Shown here: positions 1-7,274 of the stretch, piece after piece
How positions within the stretch are numbered: the first letter of the stretch is position 1
Layout: each line of letters begins with the position of its first letter
Assembly (NCBI RefSeq): GCF_000332295.1
Contig: NZ_KB235930.1
Location: 4,305,895 to 4,369,894 of the forward strand
DNA: 64,000 nucleotides
From: Fortiea contorta PCC 7126
Lineage (GTDB): Bacteria; Cyanobacteriota; Cyanobacteriia; Cyanobacteriales; Nostocaceae
Direction of reading: 5' to 3'
Position numbers and translations under genes: made by a program
Notes under the pieces: model-generated
What the model was told of the DNA's origin: nothing
Databases searched by the model: none
Seen by the model: only the letters and a program-made list of their open reading frames with translations

Positions 1-267
1 TTTGTATGTATCATCAGCTTCATGGCGGAAAGTAGGTAAGCCCAAATCAAAAGCCACAGCCATTGCTTGCGGTTGCTCTGTAGCCATTACTTCCAGCAGA
101 GACTTGATAAAGCCAAAACACACACTTGTGGGAATACCAGTCTTTGTCCGCAATCCACCGTCTTTACCTTTGGCGAAAGCGAAGTACGACCGAAAAGCCA
201 ATGAGTGTCCATCGACGAGGATGAACGTGGGGGGTGTTGTGGTTGGAGAAGATGAAGTTTGAGGCAT
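1..267 (-). CDS. polA: DNA polymerase I, N-terminal part (cut by window edge)
   Basis: Only the first 89 residues lie in the window; the reading frame is still open at base 1. The segment is the start of the 5'-3' exonuclease domain of DNA polymerase I, which removes RNA primers and fills gaps in replication and repair. Visible hallmarks are ILVDGHSLAFRSYFAF, with the metal-binding Asp at residue 19, and a second acidic motif AFDLGLPTFRHE with Asp at 74. A Ser/Thr/Pro-rich leader of about 14 residues precedes the domain. The ATG at 265-267 is the only sensible start. The domain match is clear; nothing can be said about the polymerase domain outside the window. Confidence 0.9.
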   Translation of the reverse strand, partial: MPQTSSSPTTTPPTFILVDGHSLAFRSYFAFAKGKDGGLRTKTGIPTSVCFGFIKSLLEVMATEQPQAMAVAFDLGLPTFRHEADDTYK

Positions 268-344
268 AGCCTTATTTTAGCTACTTGCTTCTGCTCTCGG
301 CACATGCACCGTTACCAAACTTATGAGACAGTCCACCACCAATT

Positions 345-384
345 TACTCATTAAAAAAATACCCAACTTCTCTAAGAAGTTGGG
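345..384 (-). terminator. Rho-independent terminator of the PEP-CTERM gene
   Basis: A perfect 10-bp inverted repeat (cccaacttct at 362-371, agaagttggg at 375-384) with a 3-base loop is followed on the minus strand by a run of seven T (complement of 352-358). It lies about 40 bases past the stop of the PEP-CTERM gene. Confidence 0.8.
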
Positions 385-423
385 CATCTATAGGTTTCAA
401 AATCCACAAATTTTTGCTCTGCT

Positions 424-1452
424 TTATGCAGCTTTATTTCTGCGTTGACGTTTGCTCATCATACCTAACACAGCCAAAGCACTCAACCCGGCTACAGCTC
501 CCGGTTCAGGTACTGTTTCCAGTTGCAAATTTGCACCATCACCAGTGCTAAACTTACTATTGCTATTACCATATTTTTTTCCAGGATTCCCCAATTGCAC
601 TATAAAAGATTGCACATCTTTCAGCATTAATGACTGCCGATTTCCGTCTTTTCCTCCAGTTAGGAGTTCTTTAATTGATATGGTTTTTCCAAGACCATTT
701 ACATAGCTCAAAATACCTGTGTAATTTGATTCTTCCACATCAAAAAAACTAAACTCTAAACCAGCTAAAGGTTTATTAAAATCAAATTGGAATCTCCCAA
801 CTTCCAAGCGACCATTCTCAACAGCTTTCCCTGGAGTAATTGTTGTTGCCTGAGTAGTCTTTTTGGTAGTAATCTCTTGTACTAGTTTGGAATTTTTCAA
901 GCTGGTAACTGTTATCGTCTCGCTGCTGGTTGTTGTGATTGTTTTTGTACCGTTAGAGCTTGTAGTTGTTTCTGTTGTAGAAGGCAGTGTAGCAGTTACA
1001 GTGCCAACAACCGCTCCTGGAGGAGCAATAAGGTTACTCCTTTTTGAAGAAGTTGTTCTCGGTGCGCCGATTTTTTCTGTAGCCGCTTCATAAGCTACTG
1101 GACGTAGCCAATATTCCTGGAAAGCATTAGGATTGGTACCTTCGTCATCAGCAGAAAACTTAATTCCAAATGCAGAGTAGTCGTTAGCTGTACCTCGTTT
1201 GTCTGAAAATAAGCGGCTGACAGAAAATTTGGAATCATAATTCAAGCTGGTTACTTTATAACCAATTGCACCTAAGCTTGTATCGATACATTTGGGATTT
1301 GTCTCACTTAAACATGCCAAATTAGTGAGTTTAATTTCTCCTTCTTGTTGAGGAACTAAATTAACAGCATGAGCAGCAGAAGTAGCAGACAAAACACTCA
1401 AACCTATGGTAGATGCAGCGATAACTTTGGAAAAAGATTTCAATGTCAACAT
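424..1452 (-). CDS. PEP-CTERM sorting-signal exported protein
   Basis: This 342-residue protein has an N-terminal signal peptide (about residues 1-30, ending near SAAHA) and a C-terminal PEP-CTERM signal: VPEP at 314-317, a hydrophobic helix, then a basic tail (KRQRRN). In this family the tail is recognised by an exosortase, which cleaves and anchors or releases the protein at the envelope. The middle part (about 145-215) is very rich in Thr and Ser, as in many glycosylated surface proteins. I recognise no enzymatic domain. It stands alone, with its own terminator and a long upstream region. The export class is secure; the function is unknown. Confidence 0.85.
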   Translation of the reverse strand: MLTLKSFSKVIAASTIGLSVLSATSAAHAVNLVPQQEGEIKLTNLACLSETNPKCIDTSLGAIGYKVTSLNYDSKFSVSRLFSDKRGTANDYSAFGIKFSADDEGTNPNAFQEYWLRPVAYEAATEKIGAPRTTSSKRSNLIAPPGAVVGTVTATLPSTTETTTSSNGTKTITTTSSETITVTSLKNSKLVQEITTKKTTQATTITPGKAVENGRLEVGRFQFDFNKPLAGLEFSFFDVEESNYTGILSYVNGLGKTISIKELLTGGKDGNRQSLMLKDVQSFIVQLGNPGKKYGNSNSKFSTGDGANLQLETVPEPGAVAGLSALAVLGMMSKRQRRNKAA

Positions 1453-1887
1453 AAAATTGTTTTATTCAAAGTGCAGTTTGTATTTCACTGTTGTTGCCAT
1501 ATCATCAAGATATCCTCCGAATAACTTTAACGACAAGCCGAAAATTATGTTTTAGGCAATTCTTCAAAATTATCAGTTTTGTTAAGTGTTTTTCACAAAA
1601 TTATTTGGGAATAAAACAATTAATAGCAAAGCAGTATGCAGATTTTTATCTATAAAATCAATGTAGAATATTAACTAATTTTTAGAACTTCAGTGTCTTT
1701 ACTTACTTTGTTATACATTAAGGTAAATTCATCATGATTATTGAGATAAGTAAAATTGCAGATATGGCAAATTTTTTAGCAAATAAGTTTAAAGTCTATG
1801 CGATCGCGTCTGGTAAAATAGGCAAATAGTTTCCAGATAACCATTTCCTTCGTTGCCTACTAAAGCTTCCTCAGTAAGTCTGCGACA
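1453..1887. other. Upstream region of the PEP-CTERM gene, no gene seen
   Basis: AT-rich non-coding stretch carrying the promoter side of the PEP-CTERM gene and one HIP1-like site (gcgatcgc near 1799). I see no long ORF or RNA gene. Confidence 0.5.
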
Positions 1888-1998
1888 ATGAACTCAACTA
1901 TATTACAAAACGTAAATATATCTGAAACCTTGATGAATCAAGCCACTGACCTTTTGAGAGCTACTCCGTTGAACGAGTCATCAGGCTTATTCATATAA
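1888..1998 (+). CDS. Candidate small protein, 36 residues
   Basis: An ATG-started frame of 36 codons lies alone in a gene-poor region. The peptide is polar and Asn/Thr/Ser/Leu-rich, with no clear membrane helix and no family I recognise. Its main support is position: the stop is followed after 10 bases by a hairpin with a T-run (2009-2050), which is what the end of a short transcript would look like. I do not see a strong ribosome binding site. It could instead be an untranslated small RNA that shares the terminator. Confidence 0.3.
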   Translation: MNSTILQNVNISETLMNQATDLLRATPLNESSGLFI

Positions 1999-2008
1999 TA
2001 TATATGGG

Positions 2009-2050
2009 AAAACCCTCGTAGAAATGTTGCCTTGTTTCTATGGGGTTTTT
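2009..2050 (+). terminator. Probable Rho-independent terminator
   Basis: Two stacked inverted repeats (aaaccc with ggggttt outside, tagaaa at 2019-2024 with tttcta at 2035-2040 inside) are followed by five T on the plus strand (2046-2050). The only plus-strand candidate upstream is the small ORF at 1888-1998 or an sRNA. Confidence 0.55.
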
Positions 2051-2264
2051 AGTAAAATATTATTAATTTCCGAGTATGTTTAATGCATTCTACTGAAGAA
2101 AACAGTGGTGTGGAAACTTTTAATGCTGCTTTAGTTAGCAAATAATATTGAAGCCAAGGATTCGCCAAGGTGCAGCTACCTGAGAGTAAGACAACACTAC
2201 AACAATGAAAAATTCTTTAGAGTAACTGTATTCTATAAACCCAGCGGTTTACTAAATATCAGAA

Positions 2265-2345
2265 AGAGCACCGACGACTGGCCGTGTTTCGTCTCGGTGC
2301 TCTTGCTGGTTCGCTCCTCACACACCTGATAATATACCTGAGGTG
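2265..2345 (+). ncRNA. Possible Yfr1-like small RNA
   Basis: A perfect 10-bp stem (agagcaccga at 2265-2274, tcggtgctct at 2294-2303) is followed after ten bases by CTCCTCACAC at 2314-2323. The cyanobacterial regulatory RNA Yfr1 is known for an unpaired core of this sequence between two stem-loops. The 5' stem and core fit. The 3' stem-loop is weak (cacct/aggtg) and no clean T-run follows, so the identification is tentative and the 3' end is a guess. Confidence 0.3.
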
Positions 2346-2751
2346 GTTGATTGAGTCAATACCTGTGATAAAAGTTTTTATTTTTATCCTAAAAAAAACA
2401 TAAATCAACGGCAGACTAATATTAAGTAACATTTTGCACGTACTATTTCAGGAAAATTTTCACCAAAAAGTTGCACTACATCCTATTCAAAATTTATTTC
2501 CTTATACCATTTTGAAAAAAGAATGCCACAGATCAATTGTAGGGGCGTACCGCTTTTAGCGTTCCCGCAGGGTAGGGTTGTTCGCCCTGATAAACCATTC
2601 ATCTGTTGCAAAGATTATTTGAATTGGTATTATATGTTTTGATAAATCTAGCTACCTAGACGGCTAATAAACAAAAAGTAATTTTTTTAAAAAGTTCTCA
2701 AAAATGAAAGTGTGCGGAATTTTTACAAAAATCAAATAGGAGTCCTGAAGT

Positions 2752-3681
2752 TTATAATTCCCAACAAGCAAAAAGTCCCAGCTTCTCTTCCAGCAAAAAT
2801 TTTAAAACAGACTGAGTAGCCATCACCAGTCCCAGCCTAGCTTGTGCTAACTCTGGTGAAGTAATTCTCACTTCACCCCAAATCCGACAATTACGCCAGA
2901 AATTTTCAAAAGCTTGGCTTAAATCTTGAGCTGTTTTTTTCCAATTAACCAAAATCTCCGCAGCCTTGCTTTCAACTAAATCGTCTACTACTTCTACTAA
3001 ACGACTAATCAAGCGAGTTTCTGCTGCGTGGTTGAGGTGAAGTTTCAGATCAGAATTAAGCCAGGGTATGGGGTTGGGGAAAATGACATGCCAAACAGAT
3101 GGACTAGTAGTCGGTAGGGGCTCTTGAAGCTTAATCAATCTTTCTCTATGAGCCAGCAACAGCAGCGAACAACAGCGCGCATGAGCGTATTGAACAGAAA
3201 ATAGATCAGCGCCATCATCGGCTGTGGATTTGCGATTAAAGATGTTTTTTCTTTCGTCCTCCCCCCCTCGATTACCAACTGCAACATTTTGTAACCAAGT
3301 CGCTAGTGCAAAGTCAGTTAATTGGAAATGAATCCAACCGGGAGGAACTATTTTAACGCTGAAAACGTCGCCGCAGGTTGCTAACAGGCGGGAAGCGATC
3401 GCATTAGCTATCTCCATCGGTTGTTGATTCTGAGATTTTGACAGCCACAAAGCCATACCTGAGATATATAAAATTTTTTTATCATCTCTACCTTTATGTA
3501 GAGGAATTTTTGAATTGTTTGTGCGTCCACTCTTCTCAGTGGTGGTATAAATACTCAAAGTTTCTTGCAAATAGCTGCTTATTAGCTGTTTAATTGCTGT
3601 GTATTTGCTAACTTGTAACTTATGATGTACGTAATCTTGGTAAAATAAGCCCGTGTTCCAAATATCTTGATTTTCTGTCAT
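2752..3681 (-). CDS. ArgS-related protein with DALR anticodon-binding domain, no catalytic core
   Basis: This 309-residue protein resembles the two ends of arginyl-tRNA synthetase. Residues about 85-125 (IANAIASRLL...PPGWIHFQLTD) resemble the N-terminal Add-1 domain. Residues about 160-309, opening with VQYAHARC, resemble the C-terminal DALR anticodon-binding helices. There is no Rossmann catalytic domain and no HIGH or KMSKS signature, so it should not charge tRNA. It could bind tRNA-Arg or act as a regulator, which is inference. It is divergent from devH and may share the intergenic promoter region. The fold assignment is fairly sure; the role is unknown. Confidence 0.65.
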   Translation of the reverse strand: MTENQDIWNTGLFYQDYVHHKLQVSKYTAIKQLISSYLQETLSIYTTTEKSGRTNNSKIPLHKGRDDKKILYISGMALWLSKSQNQQPMEIANAIASRLLATCGDVFSVKIVPPGWIHFQLTDFALATWLQNVAVGNRGGEDERKNIFNRKSTADDGADLFSVQYAHARCCSLLLLAHRERLIKLQEPLPTTSPSVWHVIFPNPIPWLNSDLKLHLNHAAETRLISRLVEVVDDLVESKAAEILVNWKKTAQDLSQAFENFWRNCRIWGEVRITSPELAQARLGLVMATQSVLKFLLEEKLGLFACWEL

Positions 3682-3761
3682 CTATCTTTAGATAGAACTT
3701 TATTTTAGATAAAGAAAAATGAGAGTAGCATAAAATTTGATGAATAATCGATGAACAGTGG

Positions 3762-3808
3762 GTAAACTTTACTACCATCATTGTACAGTAAGAAGTATAA
3801 CAAAAGAG
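3762..3808 (+). promoter_or_regulatory. NtcA-type promoter in front of devH
   Basis: GTAAACTTTACTAC at 3762-3775 is an exact GTA-N8-TAC NtcA box. A TATAAC -10 element sits at 3796-3801. The distance between box centre and -10 centre is 30 bases, matching NtcA-activated class II promoters (box near -41.5), and no -35 is needed. The predicted start of transcription is about 3808, giving a leader of about 95 bases. NtcA is the global nitrogen regulator. Confidence 0.6.
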
Positions 3809-3901
3809 TAGAGATCAAATTTGCTTTCTACTCTTTGGATGGCTGGCGCTGTGAGGCGTTAAGCCTACCCGCCAACACAAAGACACTCCTTGCACCCTTT
3901 T

Positions 3902-4660
3902 ATGACGTCTTTGTCTTCAGCCGAACGCTCTTTGTTACCTATGCAATCTCCATCCTCCTTTTCAGAGGCATCACGGCCTTTCTTAACTTGGCAACGAATT
4001 CTTGATTGGGCTCAAGAACACTACCGCTGCCGCACCTTTAGCAAAGATGAACGCATTCCAGCCCGGCCTGGATTGCTGTATTTGGTGCAAAGGGGTGCGA
4101 TCCGCATGGTAGGAACCGCCCAAGTTAGTGCTACAGCCAGTCAGCTCACGTCCCGCCGAATTAACAGAACCCCAGAAGAAGCTTTCTTGGGTTTCGTGGG
4201 AGCGGGACAGCCTTTTGAAATTGTTGCCCAGTCACCATTCACCCTCCAGGCTTACGCTCACGTTGACCAAACTGCGGTGTTATGGATGTACTGGCACGAT
4301 TTAGATAACTGGCCTCACTTCCGCCGGGAAGTTATGGACGCTTTTAGATACCAGCACCAGCGTAAACTGCTCTGGCTAAGTGCTTTAGGACAACGGCGCA
4401 CCATTGACCGACTCTTAGGATTCCTCACCTTGTTGATTGAGGAATATGGCGAGCCGGCAATGAGCGAAACCGATCCCGATGTGATTCGCGGCTATTGTTT
4501 GCCATTCCCCCTCACCCATGCCCAAATCGGTAGCGCTATTGGTTCGACTCGCGTCACCGTCACCCGCTTAATGGGCAAATTGCGCCAACGTGGCTTGATC
4601 CTCACCCAAGGGGATAATCTAATTTGCTTGCCAGCAGAATCGATTAATCGAGCCAGCTAA
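3902..4660 (+). CDS. devH: DevH, Crp/Fnr-family heterocyst regulator
   Basis: This 252-residue Crp/Fnr-family transcription factor has an N-terminal cyclic-nucleotide-like beta domain (about 45-150), a long dimer helix and a C-terminal winged helix-turn-helix at 204-235. The recognition helix GSTRVTVTRLMGKLR is very like that of NtcA, but the rest is clearly not NtcA. The whole sequence fits DevH of Anabaena, which is needed for heterocyst glycolipid layer formation and nitrogen fixation. An in-frame TTG lies 12 bases upstream at 3890; I prefer the ATG. An NtcA-type promoter precedes it, consistent with induction on nitrogen step-down. The family is certain; the DevH name rests on memory of the sequence and on the neighbouring rbcR and ndhF. 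Confidence 0.8.
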   Translation: MTSLSSAERSLLPMQSPSSFSEASRPFLTWQRILDWAQEHYRCRTFSKDERIPARPGLLYLVQRGAIRMVGTAQVSATASQLTSRRINRTPEEAFLGFVGAGQPFEIVAQSPFTLQAYAHVDQTAVLWMYWHDLDNWPHFRREVMDAFRYQHQRKLLWLSALGQRRTIDRLLGFLTLLIEEYGEPAMSETDPDVIRGYCLPFPLTHAQIGSAIGSTRVTVTRLMGKLRQRGLILTQGDNLICLPAESINRAS

Positions 4661-4695
4661 AGCGCAGTTTGCAAATCTGCCACCGGCAGCAGGTG

Positions 4696-5742
4696 TCAGC
4701 GAATCTTGACAAACCCGGCTTGGTTTATCAGTTCCTGTCCCTGCTCACTCAAAAGTAAGTTGGCATAAGCAACACCTGCTTGCTGCTCAATTTGACCAGT
4801 CTGTTTGACCACCACAAACAGATTGCGAGTAATTGGGTAGCGGCCCGATTGAAAAGCCTCAATGTTCAATTTGTTTCGTTTACCAGGACATTCAGACGGG
4901 AGGACAAATGGTTCTTGGTATGGAGCAACATATTGTCCTTGCGTCCGCCCCAAGGGCAAGGACTTGATTGAACATTGAGGAACCACCTCTGGAGCAGAAG
5001 CGTAATAGATCCCCCCAGGACTAGTAGCTAATTTTTGTAAGGCTTGGGTGGTTGTGGAGACGAACTCTACTTGCGCTCCGAAGGGTTGACTACCCAAAAT
5101 ATCTTGGACGAACAATTCCACCGTCCCACCATCAGCAATGCGGCGAGAATAAGCCTTAACTGGCAGATTCGGGCCACCTACCTGACTCCAGTTATTAATT
5201 TTACCAATATAAATAGATTTAAGTTGCTCTATCGTTAGACCTGGGATCTTCAAGTTGGGATTAACTGCTACTGCTAATCCATCAATTGCTACAGGAATTT
5301 GTTCGAGACTAAATCCACGCTGTTGAGCGCGGCTGAGTTCTTGGTCTAGAACTGGCCGAGAGGACTGAGTAAAAGTTAGTTGACCGTCGATTAATGACTG
5401 TATACCAGTACCAGAACCAGGAACTGCATTGTTAGGCTCTACATAACGCAGCCGAAATTCTGGTCGCGCCACTTCAATTGCTGGGTCTACTGCTAATCGA
5501 ATCGGTGCCCAAGACGTGCTGCCACCATAATTAAATAATCCTGTGGGCACATTTTCCACAGAAGCGAAAGTTTTACCGCTGGCTTGTGTTGATGAAGTCT
5601 GCGGGGATTTTGTATTACCAGCGCTAATTTTATTTAAGTCAATACCAGATTTTCTGGTAAACCACCAAAAGCCGCCACCTATTAGCCCGACTGTGACTAG
5701 CAAGGTTAAAACAAGAATAGGTATTTCGTTTTTTTGGGACAT
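4696..5742 (-). CDS. PstS-like phosphate-binding protein, membrane-anchored (copy 1)
   Basis: This 348-residue periplasmic-binding-protein family member has one N-terminal transmembrane helix (about 7-28), then a linker and a PstS/SphX-type domain. Ligand-loop motifs are visible: GGSTSWAPI, GSGTGIQ and QSSRP, as in phosphate-binding proteins. The chosen ATG starts just before the hydrophobic helix; an upstream in-frame start would add six residues. It is directly downstream of a homologous gene (5802-6842) on the same strand, with about 60 bases between. No pstC, pstA or pstB permease genes are nearby, so it may sense or buffer phosphate rather than feed a local transporter. Phosphate as ligand is inferred from the family. 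Confidence 0.75.
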   Translation of the reverse strand: MSQKNEIPILVLTLLVTVGLIGGGFWWFTRKSGIDLNKISAGNTKSPQTSSTQASGKTFASVENVPTGLFNYGGSTSWAPIRLAVDPAIEVARPEFRLRYVEPNNAVPGSGTGIQSLIDGQLTFTQSSRPVLDQELSRAQQRGFSLEQIPVAIDGLAVAVNPNLKIPGLTIEQLKSIYIGKINNWSQVGGPNLPVKAYSRRIADGGTVELFVQDILGSQPFGAQVEFVSTTTQALQKLATSPGGIYYASAPEVVPQCSIKSLPLGRTQGQYVAPYQEPFVLPSECPGKRNKLNIEAFQSGRYPITRNLFVVVKQTGQIEQQAGVAYANLLLSEQGQELINQAGFVKIR

Positions 5743-5801
5743 AAGTACACAAGCCCGCACGTCGTCTAAATTTCAGTATTTGTTTTAGAGTGAGTGTCTG
5801 T

Positions 5802-6842
5802 TTAGCGAATTCTCACAAATCCGGCTTGGGTGATTAATTTCTGCCCTTGCTCTGTCAGCAAGAAATTAGCGTAGCTTTCTCCAGCTTGTTGGTCGATTTG
5901 TCCATTTTGTTTGACAACAACAAATAACCGCCTTGTAATGGGGTAATCACCAGTCTGGAATGCAGTAGTATTTAGTTGGTTGCGCTGCGATGGACAACTT
6001 TGCAGAGAAACAAAAGGTTCTTGATAAGGGGGAATCAGTTGTTCGGATTTACGCCCCAGGGGTAAGGGCTTAACGGTACATTGTCCAACTACCTCTGGGG
6101 CTGAAGCGTAGTATATTCCCCCTGTATCCTTTGCTACTTCTCTCAAGGCTAGAGTTGTGGTGGGAATAAATTTTACATTGTCGCCAAACTTTTCTTTCTC
6201 CAAGATGTTTTCATGAAAAAATTCGATTGTTCCGCCATCTTCTAGACGCCGAGAGTAGGCTGTGATGGGCAGATTGGGGCCATTTACTTGTTCCCAGTTG
6301 GTTATTTTACCTGTGTAGATGTCTTTAAGTTGGGCGAGGGTTAGACCGGTAATTTTGAGATCCGGATGTACTGCTACTGCTATTCCATCAATCGCTACGG
6401 GTATCTCTTTGAGCGCAAAACCCCGCTGCTGGGCTTTCTGGTATTCCTCATCTTTGATGGCGCGGGATGACTGAGAAAAAACTAACTGGTTATTCAATAA
6501 CATCTTGATTCCAGTACCAGAACCTGGAGCACCTGTGGTGGGATCTGTGTAACGTAATTGAAACTTGGGCCACAGCTTTTGAAGCTCTGAATCTACTTCT
6601 TTGCGAATTGGTGCCCAAGTTGTGCTACCCCCGTAACTAAATAATCCTGAGGGAACGTCAGTGACTTGGGTAGAGGAGTCGTTGCTTACTTGTGTAGCTG
6701 GGCGAGATTGATTGTTAGTAAAACCATCAATCACATTGGGGTTTTTGGCTAGCCACCAAAATAAGGCGCTGACTAAGCCTAGTGTAATCCCCAAAGTTAA
6801 CAACAAAACCCCAATTTCATTGGTTTTATTTTGTGACGACAT
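5802..6842 (-). CDS. PstS-like phosphate-binding protein, membrane-anchored (copy 2)
   Basis: This 346-residue paralogue of the next gene downstream has the same layout: an N-terminal membrane helix (about 10-32), a short Ser/Thr/Asn linker and a PstS-type binding domain with GGSTTWAPI, GSGTGIK and QSSRA loops. The C-terminal halves of the two copies align almost throughout (RRLFVVVKQNGQI against RNLFVVVKQTGQI), which indicates tandem duplication. I chose the ATG at 6842 over an upstream one because the hydrophobic helix follows at the usual distance. It is probably co-transcribed with copy 1. Phosphate is the expected ligand for the family. Confidence 0.75.
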   Translation of the reverse strand: MSSQNKTNEIGVLLLTLGITLGLVSALFWWLAKNPNVIDGFTNNQSRPATQVSNDSSTQVTDVPSGLFSYGGSTTWAPIRKEVDSELQKLWPKFQLRYTDPTTGAPGSGTGIKMLLNNQLVFSQSSRAIKDEEYQKAQQRGFALKEIPVAIDGIAVAVHPDLKITGLTLAQLKDIYTGKITNWEQVNGPNLPITAYSRRLEDGGTIEFFHENILEKEKFGDNVKFIPTTTLALREVAKDTGGIYYASAPEVVGQCTVKPLPLGRKSEQLIPPYQEPFVSLQSCPSQRNQLNTTAFQTGDYPITRRLFVVVKQNGQIDQQAGESYANFLLTEQGQKLITQAGFVRIR

Positions 6843-6953
6843 AATTGTTTTTTGAGCATTCTTTATGAGCACAATGTCTCATTTTTGAGTTTTTATTTTG
6901 GTTAAGCTGAGATTAAGCCTGAGCTTGGATAATGGTTAATATTCTGAATGAAA

Positions 6954-6988
6954 GGGAACAGGGAACAGGGAACAGGGAACAGGGAATA
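6954..6988. repeat. Heptamer tandem repeat (GGGAACA)n
   Basis: Four perfect copies of gggaaca and one gggaata variant stand head to tail. Such 7-base STRR repeats are typical of heterocystous cyanobacteria. Confidence 0.9.
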
Positions 6989-7001
6989 GGGAAAACTAAG
7001 C

Positions 7002-7080
7002 CGCCCACGAGGGGACGGGGTTTCAACCTACCCTGTGAGATGAGGATTTTTTCGCCCACAAGGGACGAGGCTTTAAACCT
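7002..7080. repeat. Dispersed repeat, GTGGGCGAAAAAATC type
   Basis: Two similar units, cgcccacgaggggacggggtt and cgcccacaagggacgaggctt, lie about 50 bases apart. The second unit with its flank (about 7043-7080) recurs in inverted orientation at about 63095-63133. Confidence 0.7.
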
Positions 7081-7274
7081 TTACTTCTTTTCGTAAAAAC
7101 TAATAATTACAATTATAAATAATCACTACTCCTGCTGGTGAAAACTTACTGGAAACTTCTGATTTCACTGCAGGGAGTTTATTTTTGTGATTTATTTCTT
7201 AAAGTTAAGAAAAGTGTCAATTAAGGGGAAATGTTACTTAGTTGTGTTATGAATTTTGAGCTAAGTATAGTAAC

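Larger units (their letters stand above)
1999..2751. other. Gene-poor region with structured elements
   Basis: Contains the terminator at 2009-2050, the Yfr1-like candidate at 2265-2345, and near 2540-2600 a copy of a common cyanobacterial interspersed sequence built around gcgttcccgcagggta. No convincing protein gene is seen. Confidence 0.5.
6843..7274. other. Intergenic region rich in small repeats
   Basis: Holds the heptamer array and the dispersed repeat listed separately, plus the upstream region of the PstS-like pair. No gene is seen. Confidence 0.6.

Noticed and set aside
863-1093. Hydrophobic plus-strand frame inside the PEP-CTERM gene
   Set aside because: Antisense shadow of a Thr/Ser-rich coding region, which always reads as Val/Ser-rich on the other strand.
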